A stretch of DNA of 34,261 nucleotides from Streptomyces triticagri. Its GTDB lineage: Bacteria; Actinomycetota; Actinomycetes; Streptomycetales; Streptomycetaceae. Positions within the stretch are counted from its first letter, which is position 1. Every line of letters begins with the position of its first letter. Location of the stretch: contig NZ_QUAK01000012.1 of the NCBI RefSeq assembly GCF_003429565.1, forward strand, positions 4,287-38,547. The letters are read 5' to 3'. Made by a program: the position numbers and the translations under genes. The notes under the pieces were generated by a model. It worked only from the letters and a program-made list of their open reading frames with translations. It searched no databases and had not been told where the DNA came from. Of the stretch, positions 23,786-31,651 are shown piece after piece.

Positions 23786-24427
23786 ATGAGGGGCGAACCC
23801 AGTTGCCCGAAGTGTGGTGGCCGGGTCAGGGCTCCCGGCCTCTTCGCCGACACCTGGCAGTGCGACCTGCACGGGACGGTGCATCCGCTGCAGCCCGTGG
23901 TCCCGCCGAGCGTCGAGGCGCTCGGCGTCGTCGTGCACCGCTCCCACGTCCCCGTCTGGATGCCCTGGCCGCTCCCGGTCGGCTGGCTCTTCACCGGAGT
24001 CGCCTGCGCCGGCGACGACCGCAGCGGCGGACGCGCCACCGCGGTCGCCTGCTCGGGGCCAGGACCGCTCGGTGGTCCCGGTGAACTGATCCTGGTCGCC
24101 GAGGAGTTGGGCGTCGGCCTCGGTGCGCGGTACGCGGGCGTGGACGGCCCCGACCCCGGCCCGTACCTCGATGTGAACAAGCCGCCGCAGGCCAAACTGC
24201 TCGCCGCCGGACGCCCCACCCCGCTCTGGCACGTCGCCGGTGTGCCCGAGGACCGCGCGGTCTTCGTCGGTGAGGCGCGCGGCCTGTGGCTGTGGGCGGT
24301 CGTCTGGCCCGAGCAGACCAGCCTGCTGATGTACGACGAGCTGGTGCTCACCGATCTGCGCGATGCCGGGGCCGAGGTGGACCTGCTGCCCTGCGGTGCA
24401 CTGTCGCCGCGGATCCTGCAGGTCTGA
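23786..24427 (+). CDS. DUF6758 family protein with N-terminal zinc ribbon
   Basis: A 213-residue protein. The N-terminus holds a treble of metal-ligand pairs: Cys7-x2-Cys10 (CPKC) and Cys26-x2-His29 (CDLH), a small zinc ribbon. The remainder is a globular domain rich in Trp and Pro (PVWMPWPLPVGWLFTG, GLWLWAVVWPEQTSLLMYDE) with no catalytic motif that I recognise; no transmembrane helix is certain. It matches a Streptomyces-conserved family annotated as DUF6758. It is likely followed by the PHP gene after 160 bases. Confidence 0.8.
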   Translation: MRGEPSCPKCGGRVRAPGLFADTWQCDLHGTVHPLQPVVPPSVEALGVVVHRSHVPVWMPWPLPVGWLFTGVACAGDDRSGGRATAVACSGPGPLGGPGELILVAEELGVGLGARYAGVDGPDPGPYLDVNKPPQAKLLAAGRPTPLWHVAGVPEDRAVFVGEARGLWLWAVVWPEQTSLLMYDELVLTDLRDAGAEVDLLPCGALSPRILQV

Positions 24428-24589
24428 AGGGGCGCCGCCCGGCCCGGTCCCGCGGGCCCGTCGTCGCCGGAGCAGCAGCGCGGGACGGCAGCATCCGTAC
24501 GGCCGTTATCCTTGAGCGTCCCAAGCAGCCGTCGGCGCACCCGTGCGCCCGGCTCCGTCCGTACCGCATCAGAATCGGGAGCCCGTGCC

Positions 24590-25453
24590 GTGCGCATCGA
24601 CCTGCACACCCACTCCACGGCCTCCGACGGTACGGACACCCCGGCCGAGCTGGTCCGCAATGCCGCCGCCGCGGGACTCGACGTCGTCGCCCTGACCGAC
24701 CACGACACCACCCGCGGCCACGCGGAGGCCGTCGCCGCTCTGCCTCAGGAGCTCACGCTGGTCACCGGCGCCGAACTCTCCTGCCGGCTCGGCGACACGG
24801 GTCTGCACATGCTGGCGTACCTCTTCGACCCCGACGAGCCCGAACTCGCCCGTGAGCGCGAGCTGGTCCGCGACGACCGGGTGCCGCGCGCCCGCGCGAT
24901 GACCGCCAAACTGCAGGAGCTCGGCGTGCCGGTCACCTGGGAGCAGGTCGCACGCATCGCGGGCGACGGCTCGGTCGGCCGCCCGCACATCGCGGAGGCG
25001 CTCGTCGAGCTCGGGGTGGTCGGATCCGTCTCCGACGCCTTCACCGACCAGTGGCTCGCCGACGGCGGCCGGGCGTACGTGGAGAAGCACGAGCTGGACC
25101 CCTTCGAGGCGATCCGCCTGGTCAAGGCAGCCGGCGGAGTCACCGTCTTCGCCCACCCGCTCGCCGTGAAGCGCGGCGACGTGGTCCCGGAGACCGCCAT
25201 CGCCGAACTGGCGGCGGCCGGACTCGACGGCATCGAGGCCGACCACATGGACCACGCCCCCGAGACGCGCGCCCGGCTGCACGGCCTCGCCGCCGATCTG
25301 GGCCTGCTCGCCACCGGCTCCAGCGACTACCACGGCAGCCGCAAGACCTGCGTACTCGGCGAGTTCACCACCGACCCCGAGGTCTACGGAGAGATCACCC
25401 GGCGTGCCACCGGCGCGTTCCCGGTGCCCGGGGCCGGGGGACCGGCACGCTGA
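24590..25453 (+). CDS. PHP-domain metal-dependent phosphoesterase
   Basis: A 287-residue PHP (polymerase and histidinol phosphatase) family enzyme. Metal ligands are visible in order: His6 and His8 (DLHTHST), the LTDHD motif (Asp37, His38, Asp39), Glu62 (GAELS), a His in VGRPHIAEAL, FAHP, and the terminal SSDYHGS. Stand-alone proteins of this type include the YciV/RNase AM group and nucleoside phosphatases, so a 3',5'-nucleotide phosphatase or 5'-3' exoribonuclease activity is possible. GGGAG lies 8 bases before GTG 24590; the frame is open to 24512 but that segment lacks family similarity. Confidence 0.85.
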   Translation: MRIDLHTHSTASDGTDTPAELVRNAAAAGLDVVALTDHDTTRGHAEAVAALPQELTLVTGAELSCRLGDTGLHMLAYLFDPDEPELARERELVRDDRVPRARAMTAKLQELGVPVTWEQVARIAGDGSVGRPHIAEALVELGVVGSVSDAFTDQWLADGGRAYVEKHELDPFEAIRLVKAAGGVTVFAHPLAVKRGDVVPETAIAELAAAGLDGIEADHMDHAPETRARLHGLAADLGLLATGSSDYHGSRKTCVLGEFTTDPEVYGEITRRATGAFPVPGAGGPAR

Positions 25454-25576
25454 CCCCGCGGCCGGCGGCGCCCTGACGGCAGAGTCCCAGGGCCGGCCGC
25501 GCGCGGCCGCTGCGTCCGCTCCACCCCGCCTCGTACTGCTCCGCTCCGTCCCACCACTCGATGCAAGGCCACAGCT

Positions 25577-26182
25577 GTGTTCGACTTCGCCGTTTTCGGA
25601 TCCCTCTTTCTCACCCTGTTTGTGATCATGGACCCGCCCGGGATCACTCCGATCTTCCTCGGCCTGACCTCGGGGCGGCCCGCGAAGGTGCAGCGCAGGA
25701 TGGCCTTCCAGGCGGTCTGTGTCGCCTTCGGAGTGATCGCCGTCTTCGGCGTACTCGGCCACCAGATCCTCGACTATCTGCACGTCTCCGTACCGGCCCT
25801 GATGATCGCGGGAGGACTGCTCCTGCTGCTCATCGCGCTCGATCTGCTCACCGGCAAGATGGAGGAGCCGAAGCAGACCAAGGACGTCAATGTCGCCCTC
25901 GTGCCGCTCGGCATGCCGCTGCTCGCGGGACCCGGCGCGATCGTGTCGGTGATCCTCGCGGTGCAGAACGCGGACAGCGCGGTCGACCAGGTCTCCGTCT
26001 GGGCCGCGATCGTCGCCATGCACGTGGTGCTGTGGCTGGTGATGCGCTACTCGCTGCTGATCATCCGCGTGATCAAGGACGGCGGAGTGGTCCTGGTCAC
26101 CCGGCTCGCGGGCATGATGCTGTCGGCGATCGCCGTGCAGCAGATCATCAACGGCGTGACACAGGTGATCCAGGGCGCCTGA
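25577..26182 (+). CDS. MarC-family integral membrane protein
   Basis: A 201-residue protein with six predicted transmembrane helices. The family motif DPPGITPIF is at about 19-27 and the second-half motif GMPLLAGPGAIVSVIL follows. MarC/UPF0056 proteins were once linked to multiple antibiotic resistance in E. coli but that role was withdrawn; their transported substrate is unknown. GTG 25577 is preceded by AAGG. It is followed by a strong terminator. Confidence 0.9.
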   Translation: MFDFAVFGSLFLTLFVIMDPPGITPIFLGLTSGRPAKVQRRMAFQAVCVAFGVIAVFGVLGHQILDYLHVSVPALMIAGGLLLLLIALDLLTGKMEEPKQTKDVNVALVPLGMPLLAGPGAIVSVILAVQNADSAVDQVSVWAAIVAMHVVLWLVMRYSLLIIRVIKDGGVVLVTRLAGMMLSAIAVQQIINGVTQVIQGA

Positions 26183-26235
26183 CGCCCACCGACTTCTTCC
26201 GGCGACTTCTTCCGGGGCCCGGCCCCGGAACGAAC

Positions 26236-26267
26236 AGCGCCCCCGTGCATCTCTGCACGGGGGCGCT
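26236..26267. terminator. Strong terminator after MarC gene
   Basis: AGCGCCCCCGTGCA (26236-26249) pairs perfectly with its complement (26254-26267) over 14 bp with a TCTC loop, in the gap between the convergent MarC gene and the 50-residue-protein gene. Confidence 0.85.
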
Positions 26268-26334
26268 CCTCCTGCTGGGTGCGACGTCCTGCGCTCCGAG
26301 AGCGCGGCCGCGAACCGGGTGGTGCGATGCGGCG

Positions 26335-26487
26335 TTACGAAGCCGCGGATTCGGCCGGGCGGATGTAGATGCGCTGGCCGGTAGCGGCGGCCTGCTGCAC
26401 GATCCGGTTGACGGAGGCGGCGTCCACGACGGTGCTGTCCACGGCGCTGCCGTTCACATCGTCCAGGCGCATGATCTCGAAGCGCAT
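26335..26487 (-). CDS. Conserved 50-residue protein (MRFEIMRLDD family)
   Basis: MRFEIMRLDDVNGSAVDSTV begins a 50-residue soluble protein ending IYIRPAESAAS. The hydrophilic sequence shows a beta-strand, a helix (ASVNRIVQQAAATG) and another strand. I recall near-identical proteins in other Streptomyces but no function. GGGAGAAG precedes the ATG at 26487. Its upstream region carries an inverted repeat (26536-26563). Confidence 0.8.
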   Translation of the reverse strand: MRFEIMRLDDVNGSAVDSTVVDAASVNRIVQQAAATGQRIYIRPAESAAS

Positions 26488-26535
26488 ACGGCTTCTCCCT
26501 TCGTCTGGTGATCCTCCTGAGGAGAACTTGGTTAC

Positions 26536-26563
26536 TGCAGGGTCAAACGACGTGCACCCTGCA
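26536..26563. repeat. Inverted repeat TGCAGGGT-N12-ACCCTGCA
   Basis: Two perfect 8-bp arms, TGCAGGGT (26536-26543) and ACCCTGCA (26556-26563), spaced by 12 bases, about 50-75 bases upstream of the 50-residue-protein start, in an AT-richer region. Geometry fits a dimeric regulator binding site. Confidence 0.5.
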
Positions 26564-26730
26564 AACATTCCCTACGCTAACGAAAACTTTCGCGCATCTA
26601 ATTACTGATGCGTACGGAGCCGGTGGTGGATGTGACCTCCGCCACCCGGCCCCATGCTCGTCCAAAAGTGACTCCGTCGCAGAACTTCGGCGAAATCCGG
26701 CGCCATTCAAGGCACTTCGGCCCCAGGCGT

Positions 26731-27600
26731 TCAGCGCGAGGCCCGGGTGTCCGCTCCGGTCCAGAACTCGACGAGCGCCGACGCGGTCGGGCCGGGGCGG
26801 TCCGTGTTCGGTGAGTGGTCGGCGCCCGCGACGACGGTCCGGTGCGCTCCGAGACGTACCGCCATCTCGTCGATGAGAGGCACCGGCCAGGTCTCGTCGT
26901 GATCGCCGGACAGGACGTGCATCGGCAGGGGTACGCGCGCGAGCTCGTCCACACGGTCCGGCTCACCGGCGAGCTGGGCACCGGTCGCGATCAGCTGCGC
27001 CGGGTTGTGGCGGAGCCAACGGGCCCGCAGATCGGGGGCGTTGTGGTCGGTGTCGGTCTCCTCGGGCGGCTCGAGGGCCTGGATCGCCGCCCACACCTCG
27101 GCCATCTCCATCGTCTGCAGCGCACCGCTCAGGAGCTCGACGCGCGACCGCTGCGACGGCGAGATGCGCGCCGGGCCCGAGGACATCAGGGTCAGCGACC
27201 GGAACGGCCGAGCGTCGAGCAGTACGGCGGCGCGCGCGATCTGGCCACCGAGCGAATGCCCGAGCAGGTGCACGCGCCCGCTCGCACCGGCGGCCGCGGC
27301 CTGCGCGAGCACATCGAGCGCGAGCTCCTGCTGCGCGTACGCCTCCGGATCATCGGGCCCCGGCGTCTCGTACTGCCCCCGGCCGTCGACCGCGACGCAC
27401 CGATAGCCGGCCGCACTGATCGGCTCGAGCAGCGCGACGAAGTCCTCTTTGCTCCCGGTGTACCCGGGCAGCAGCAGCGCGGTCCCCCGCCCCGGCCCTT
27501 CACCCGGCCACGCATCGAGCACCGCGAACTCCCCCCGATCCGTACCCAGCACCCCGGCACGGGCACAGACAGGAGGCACAAAGGTGGACGGCCGACTCAT
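26731..27600 (-). CDS. Alpha/beta hydrolase
   Basis: A 289-residue alpha/beta-hydrolase-fold protein without signal peptide. The nucleophile elbow GHSLGGQ gives Ser116; the acid is in LSGDHDETWPV and the base His in AGADHSPNTDRPGP. The oxyanion region is LLLPGYTGSKEDF. Lipase, esterase or lactonase activity is possible; substrate not deducible. No Shine-Dalgarno precedes ATG 27600, but TAGGGT lies 7 bases upstream. It is transcribed alone, between the 50-residue-protein gene and the repeat array. Confidence 0.85.
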   Translation of the reverse strand: MSRPSTFVPPVCARAGVLGTDRGEFAVLDAWPGEGPGRGTALLLPGYTGSKEDFVALLEPISAAGYRCVAVDGRGQYETPGPDDPEAYAQQELALDVLAQAAAAGASGRVHLLGHSLGGQIARAAVLLDARPFRSLTLMSSGPARISPSQRSRVELLSGALQTMEMAEVWAAIQALEPPEETDTDHNAPDLRARWLRHNPAQLIATGAQLAGEPDRVDELARVPLPMHVLSGDHDETWPVPLIDEMAVRLGAHRTVVAGADHSPNTDRPGPTASALVEFWTGADTRASR

Positions 27601-27607
27601 ACCCAGA

Positions 27608-27613
27608 ACCCTA
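27608..27613 (-). promoter_or_regulatory. Candidate -10 box for leaderless hydrolase mRNA
   Basis: On the minus strand TAGGGT is followed by 7 bases then ATG 27600, the same box and spacing as upstream of dapE. Confidence 0.35.
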
Positions 27614-27678
27614 CCGACCGACCAACGCCGGGCCCGCCCGCACGATCAAGCCGGACGATGAGCACGAGGCCAATATCG

Positions 27679-27790
27679 AGCCGGTCCGGCGTTTGAGGAC
27701 GAGGCCGCGACGCCAAAATAGAGCCCGTCCGGCGTTTGAGGACGATGACCGCCAGGCCATAAACAAGCCCGTCCGGCGATTGAGGACGAG
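27679..27790. repeat. Tandem array of three GTCCGGCG(T/A)TTGAGGAC units
   Basis: Units start at 27679, 27722 and 27766, giving a 43-44 base period. The core AGCC(C/G)GTCCGGCG is followed by (T/A)TTGAGGACGA, and the spacers are themselves similar (GACCGCCAGGCC type). They belong to the same family as the copies at 4969 and 5000. The array fills the gap between the DEAD-box gene's 3' end and the hydrolase promoter. A degenerate fourth copy may lie near 27648. Confidence 0.85.
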
Positions 27791-27825
27791 GCCGCCAGGC
27801 CGATGCCTGGAAAGCCGCGCACAGC

Positions 27826-27873
27826 AAAAACGGTGACCCGCCCCCCCCACACACAGGGAAGACGGGCCACCGT
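27826..27873 (-). terminator. Terminator with T-tract after DEAD-box gene
   Basis: On the minus strand ACGGTGGCCCG (complement of 27863-27873) pairs with CGGGTCACCGT (complement of 27830-27840), 11 bp including one G-U, with a 22-base loop that contains a run of G. It is followed by TTTTT (27826-27830), an unusually canonical intrinsic terminator for this GC content. Confidence 0.7.
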
Positions 27874-27884
27874 CAAACCGTGAA

Positions 27885-29519
27885 TCAGCCCTCAGCCGCA
27901 GGCTTCCGCGCACGCGTCCGCCGCCGCCGAGGCTTCGCCGCCGCCTCGTCGACGGAAGCCGCCGCCTCCGCCGCGGGAGCCGCAGAGGCCTCCACGGGGG
28001 CAACAGCCCCTCGCGTCCGCCGCCTCCGCCGCGGAGCACGAGCCGCCGCCCCGGACTCGTCCGAAGCCTCGTCCGAAGCGCTCGGCGCCGCCGGCGCCGC
28101 CGGCGCGGACGCCTCGACCGCAGCCCCACCCCGGGTACGCCTCCGCTGCCGCGGCGCCCGGGTCCGCTTGGGACGCTCCTCCTCGGCCGCCTCCGCGTCG
28201 CGGCGGCCACCCCGGCCGCCTCGGCCGCCCTTGGCCCCGGTCTCACCCAGGTCCTCGACCTGCTCCGCACGGAGCCCGGCCCGGGTGCGCTCGGCGCGCG
28301 GCAGCACGCCCTTCGTACCCTCCGGGATGCTCAGGTCCTCGTACAGGTGCGCAGACGTCGAGTACGTCTCCGCAGGGTCGCTGAGGCCCAGGTCGAGCGC
28401 CTTGTTGATCAGCTGCCAGCGCGGGATGTCGTCCCAGTCGACCAGAGTGATCGCGATGCCCTTGGCACCCGCGCGGCCGGTGCGGCCCACCCGGTGCAGA
28501 TAGGTTTTCTCATCCTCGGGCGACTGGTAGTTGATGACGTGTGTGACGCCTTCGACATCGATGCCGCGGGCCGCGACGTCGGTGCAGACGAGGACGTCCA
28601 CCTTGCCGTTGCGGAAGGCGCGCAGGGCCTGCTCGCGCGCGCCCTGGCCCAGGTCGCCGTGGACCGCGCCGGAGGCGAAGCCGCGCCGCTCGAGCTGCTC
28701 GGCGATGTCCGCCGCGGTGCGCTTCGTACGGCAGAAGATCATCGCGAGCCCGCGGCCCTCGGCCTGCAGGATGCGCGCGACCATCTCGGGCTTGTCCATC
28801 GAGTGCGCGCGGTACGCGTGCTGCGCGATGTTCGCCACCGTCGCGCCGGTGTCGTCCGGCGTGCTGGCGCGGATGTGGGTGGGCTGCGACATGTAACGGC
28901 GGGCGAGACCGATCACCGCACCCGGCATCGTCGCCGAGAACAGCATCGTCTGGCGCTTCACCGGAAGCATGTTGATGATCTTCTCGACGTCAGGCAGGAA
29001 GCCCAGGTCGAGCATCTCGTCGGCCTCGTCGAGGACGAGCCCGCGGATCTTGGAGAGGTCGAGCTTGCGCTGGCCGGCCAGGTCGAGCAGCCGTCCGGGG
29101 GTGCCGACGACGACGTCGACGCCCTTCTTCAGCGCCTCGACCTGCGGCTCGTAGGCACGGCCGCCGTATATGGCGAGTACGCGCACATTGCGCACCTTGC
29201 CGGCGGTCTGCAGGTCGTTGGTCACCTGGGTGCACAGCTCGCGGGTGGGGACCACCACGAGTGCCTGCGGAGCGTCGGTGAGCTGCTCGGGCTGTGCGCG
29301 GCCCGCCTCGACGTCGGCGGGGACGGTCACGCGCTCGAGCAGCGGGAGCCCGAAGCCGAGCGTCTTGCCGGTGCCGGTCTTGGCCTGCCCGATGACGTCG
29401 GAGCCGGCCAGGGCCACGGGGAGCGTCTGCTCCTGGATGGGAAAGGGGGACGTGATGCCGACGGCCTCGAGGGCTTCGGCAGTCTCGGGAAGGATCCCGA
29501 GCTCTCGGAACGTAGTCAG
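27885..29519 (-). CDS. DEAD-box ATP-dependent RNA helicase (RhlE type), apparent CTG start
   Basis: About 544 residues. Helicase motifs in order: Q motif (FPIQEQTLP), I AKTGTGKT (46-53), Ia PTREL, Ib TPGR, II DEAD (164-167), III SAT (195-197), then V and VI (RGIDVEG, HRVGRTGRAG). The last 120 residues are a basic, Ala-rich tail with three Arg clusters (RQRRRTRGG, RRRRRTRG, RRRRTRARK) that would bind RNA. The family starts at TTFRELGILPETAEAL; the codon just before is CTG at 29519, with AGAGG 7 bases upstream. The only canonical starts in frame lie well upstream (ATG 29672, and a GTG in between) and would add a tail without similarity. Equivalent to Rv3211. Confidence 0.9.
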   Translation of the reverse strand: MTTFRELGILPETAEALEAVGITSPFPIQEQTLPVALAGSDVIGQAKTGTGKTLGFGLPLLERVTVPADVEAGRAQPEQLTDAPQALVVVPTRELCTQVTNDLQTAGKVRNVRVLAIYGGRAYEPQVEALKKGVDVVVGTPGRLLDLAGQRKLDLSKIRGLVLDEADEMLDLGFLPDVEKIINMLPVKRQTMLFSATMPGAVIGLARRYMSQPTHIRASTPDDTGATVANIAQHAYRAHSMDKPEMVARILQAEGRGLAMIFCRTKRTAADIAEQLERRGFASGAVHGDLGQGAREQALRAFRNGKVDVLVCTDVAARGIDVEGVTHVINYQSPEDEKTYLHRVGRTGRAGAKGIAITLVDWDDIPRWQLINKALDLGLSDPAETYSTSAHLYEDLSIPEGTKGVLPRAERTRAGLRAEQVEDLGETGAKGGRGGRGGRRDAEAAEEERPKRTRAPRQRRRTRGGAAVEASAPAAPAAPSASDEASDESGAAARAPRRRRRTRGAVAPVEASAAPAAEAAASVDEAAAKPRRRRTRARKPAAEG

Positions 29520-29886
29520 GGTGCTGCCTCTTCTGTGAGACGCGGAGCGAGGCGAACGCCGGGGGTCTTCACCGTGTCGTACGCATCCGGCCGCTGGGGA
29601 CGCTGCCGGGTGACGCGGGACCACTGCCGCCGCTCGAGCACTCGTGCCGCTGAGGGCCCCTCCTGCGTACACACCATGGTGTACGGCCCGGAGGGCTGTC
29701 GGGTCGGAGCCGATCGGGCCACCGACCGGGCATCCTCATTCGGATGGCCCGTCGCATACTTGACGGGCGCAATATCACTGTACCCCGGAATCGCGCAGGC
29801 GTGTCTGCCGAATTCGTCACGTCGCCGTCGTCACAGTCCATGACCAGGGCCTTACGCGTACACAGGGGCGGGCTATTGTGCGGTCC
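29520..29886. other. Divergent promoter region between DEAD-box and MiaE_2 genes
   Basis: 367 bases. It should contain the DEAD-box leader and promoter on the left and the MiaE_2 promoter on the right. A 12-bp perfect palindrome ACACCATGGTGT lies at 29671-29682, flanked by GTAC on both sides (GTAC-N10-GTAC). An AT-richer patch lies near 29755-29785. No small ORF convinces me. Confidence 0.5.
29874..29879 (+). promoter_or_regulatory. Candidate -10 box for leaderless MiaE_2 mRNA
   Basis: TATTGT is followed by 7 bases and then ATG 29887, with no Shine-Dalgarno. Confidence 0.35.
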
Positions 29887-30714
29887 ATGGAGACGTCTGA
29901 CAACGCCCGGGCCGCCGAATCCGACCAGCAGGCCGCCGGGGACACCTCCCGCACGGAGCCCGCGGCAGCTGCCGCGGCCGAGAACGCCGAGAACGCCGAG
30001 AACGCCGCCGAGACGCCCACCGGGATCGCCGCCCAGGACTGGGACCGGGCATCGGCCGATCCCCAGTACCGGGCCGCCGTGGTGGATCTGCTCGGCGCCC
30101 TCGCCTACGGCGAGCTCGCGGCCTTCGAGCGGCTCGCGGAGGACGCGAAACTCGCCCCGACGCTCTCCGACAAGGCGGCACTCGCGAAAATGGCCTCCGC
30201 CGAGTTCCACCACTTCGAGCAGCTGCGTGACCGGCTCGCCTCGATCGGGGCCGAGCCGACCGACGCGATGGAGCCGTTCGTCTCCGCGCTCGACGGCTTC
30301 CACCGGCAGACCGCACCGTCCGACTGGCTCGAGGGTCTGGTCAAGGCGTACGTCGGGGACTCGATCGCCAGCGACTTCTACCGCGAGGTCGCCGCCCGGC
30401 TCGACTCGGACACCCGGGACCTGGTGCTGACCGTCCTCGACGACACCGGGCACGCCGAGTTCGCCGTGGAGAAGGTGCGGGCCGCCATCGAGGCCGAGCC
30501 GCGCGTCGGCGGACGGCTCGCGCTGTGGGCCCGTCGGCTGATGGGGGAGGCCCTGTCCCAGTCGCAGCGCGTGGTCGCGGACCGTGACGCCCTGTCGACG
30601 ATGCTGGTGGGCGGTGTGGCGGACGGCTTCGACCTCGCGGAGGTCGGCCGGATGTTCTCCCGGATCACCGAGGCGCACACGAAGCGGATGGCCGCGCTCG
30701 GTCTCGCGGCCTGA
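29887..30714 (+). CDS. MiaE_2 ferritin-like protein (MiaE-like tRNA hydroxylase family)
   Basis: A 275-residue four-helix-bundle protein of the actinobacterial MiaE_2 family (Rv3210c type). The first 45 residues are disordered and contain three perfect 9-bp repeats (Ala-Glu-Asn x3). Candidate di-iron ligands are Glu76/Glu81 (GELAAFERL), Glu106 and His109 (SAEFHHFEQL), Asp163 region, His189 and Glu191 (TGHAEFAVEKV). True MiaE hydroxylates ms2i6A-modified tRNA; whether this family does so is unproven. Divergent from the RNA helicase gene, which supports an RNA-related role only weakly. A GTG at 29878 would add three residues. Confidence 0.82.
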   Translation: METSDNARAAESDQQAAGDTSRTEPAAAAAAENAENAENAAETPTGIAAQDWDRASADPQYRAAVVDLLGALAYGELAAFERLAEDAKLAPTLSDKAALAKMASAEFHHFEQLRDRLASIGAEPTDAMEPFVSALDGFHRQTAPSDWLEGLVKAYVGDSIASDFYREVAARLDSDTRDLVLTVLDDTGHAEFAVEKVRAAIEAEPRVGGRLALWARRLMGEALSQSQRVVADRDALSTMLVGGVADGFDLAEVGRMFSRITEAHTKRMAALGLAA

Positions 30715-30715
30715 C

Positions 30716-30727
30716 CGCGGTACCGCG
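30716..30727. terminator. Palindrome in convergent gap (weak terminator candidate)
   Basis: CGCGGTACCGCG is a perfect 12-bp palindrome just after the MiaE_2 stop and 29 bases from the converging membrane-protein stop. It would form only a tight hairpin, so confidence is low. Confidence 0.25.
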
Positions 30728-30756
30728 CTGCGCCGTGCCGGGCCGGCGGCGGTCCG

Positions 30757-31023
30757 TCAGACCGTCGCCGACCGGCGCACCCGGCCCACCGGGCGGACCA
30801 GCAGGGACAGCAGGGCGACGCTGAGGACCACGGCCCCGGCGAGTGTCGGGAGCACATGGCCGGCGCCGAGCGCCGAGTGTGTGATGAATGCGCCGAACAG
30901 GGCGCCGCCGACTCCGGTGGCGAGCACCAGACGGCGGGCGGGCAGCCGGTGTCCCAGGCGTACGGTCACGCACCAGGCGAGGCCGAGACCGAGCAGAGCC
31001 GAGACCAGCGCTTCCAAGATCAT
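30757..31023 (-). CDS. Small three-helix membrane protein
   Basis: 88 residues, with three hydrophobic segments (ILEALVSALLGLGLAWCV, LVLATGVGGALFGAFI, LPTLAGAVVLSVALLSLLV) and a basic C-terminus RPVGRVRRSATV on the cytoplasmic side. Family not recognised. GGGAGGG lies 4 bases before ATG 31023. It stands between the DUF3107 terminator and the MiaE_2 gene. Confidence 0.75.
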   Translation of the reverse strand: MILEALVSALLGLGLAWCVTVRLGHRLPARRLVLATGVGGALFGAFITHSALGAGHVLPTLAGAVVLSVALLSLLVRPVGRVRRSATV

Positions 31024-31149
31024 GTGCCCTCCCGCGCCGTCGATGCCTTGGGTCCAAGCCCGTCCTACCCTCGGCGAACCCGATGCAACCCTCGACGGCG
31101 ACCGGCGCCGGCGACCGGGGCCGTGCCCTTGCGTGCCGGCGGACACGAC

Positions 31150-31182
31150 TGTGGCCCGGCGGTCGACGACCACCGGGCCACA
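31150..31182 (-). terminator. Long hairpin terminator after DUF3107 gene
   Basis: TGTGGCCCGG (31150-31159) pairs with CCGGGCCACA (31173-31182), and inside it GGTC/GACC extends the stem past one C-A mismatch, leaving a 3-base loop. It is 40 bases past the DUF3107 stop. Confidence 0.75.
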
Positions 31183-31222
31183 CCCGTACTTCACGCTCCT
31201 CGCGGACCCGCAGCCGCTCGGC

Positions 31223-31450
31223 TCACAGGGCGCTGAAGCCCACCTTGCGTGCGCTCTGCTCGCCGATCTCGACATACGCGAGGCGGTCGGCAGGCACCAG
31301 GACCTTGCGGCCGTGGTCGTCCACGAGGGAGAGCAGCTGAGACTTCCCACTGAGCGCCTCGGCCACCGCCTTCTCGACTTCCTCGGCGGTCTGCTCGCTC
31401 TCCAGAACGATCTCGCGCGGCGCGTACTGCACGCCGATCTTGACCTCCAC
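31223..31450 (-). CDS. DUF3107 family protein (75 residues)
   Basis: A small soluble protein, MEVKIGVQYAPREIVLESEQ followed by TAEEVEKAVAEALSG and VPADRLAYVEIGEQSARKVGF: a predicted ubiquitin-like alternation of strands and one helix. It is equivalent to Rv3208A (TB9.4) of M. tuberculosis, where it also sits beside a TetR gene. Function unknown. The GTG at 31450 has GGAGGG 8 bases upstream. Followed by a strong hairpin. Confidence 0.88.
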   Translation of the reverse strand: MEVKIGVQYAPREIVLESEQTAEEVEKAVAEALSGKSQLLSLVDDHGRKVLVPADRLAYVEIGEQSARKVGFSAL

Positions 31451-31565
31451 GGCTATGTCCCTCCGACGGTCAGTGATGTGCGCGGCCGTCCGCGCGGTAC
31501 TCCGCACACATTAGCCCGGTGAGGGGACAGGACACTTCGCGGCACTGCACGCTCGCAGCGAACAC

Positions 31566-31589
31566 GATCCGGGAACAGATCCGGGAACA
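31566..31589. repeat. 12-bp tandem repeat within a 9-bp inverted repeat
   Basis: GATCCGGGAACA is repeated twice without spacer (31566-31577, 31578-31589). It lies inside a longer inverted repeat, CAGGACACT (31528-31536) and AGTGTCCTG (31594-31602), in the gap between the TetR and DUF3107 genes. Confidence 0.75.
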
Positions 31590-31651
31590 CGGGAGTGTCC
31601 TGCCGGGCCTCGCCGCGGTCAAGCCTCACCCCGGTCAGGTCCTGTTCTCGG

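Noticed and set aside
27679..27790. CRISPR array
   Set aside because: Three imperfect units with similar, not unique, spacers, no cas genes; matches an intergenic repeat family seen also at 4969-5021.
27885..28250. Plus-strand Ala/Arg-rich ORFs over the helicase tail
   Set aside because: Mirror of the helicase's Arg-rich tail; no ribosome binding site or similarity.
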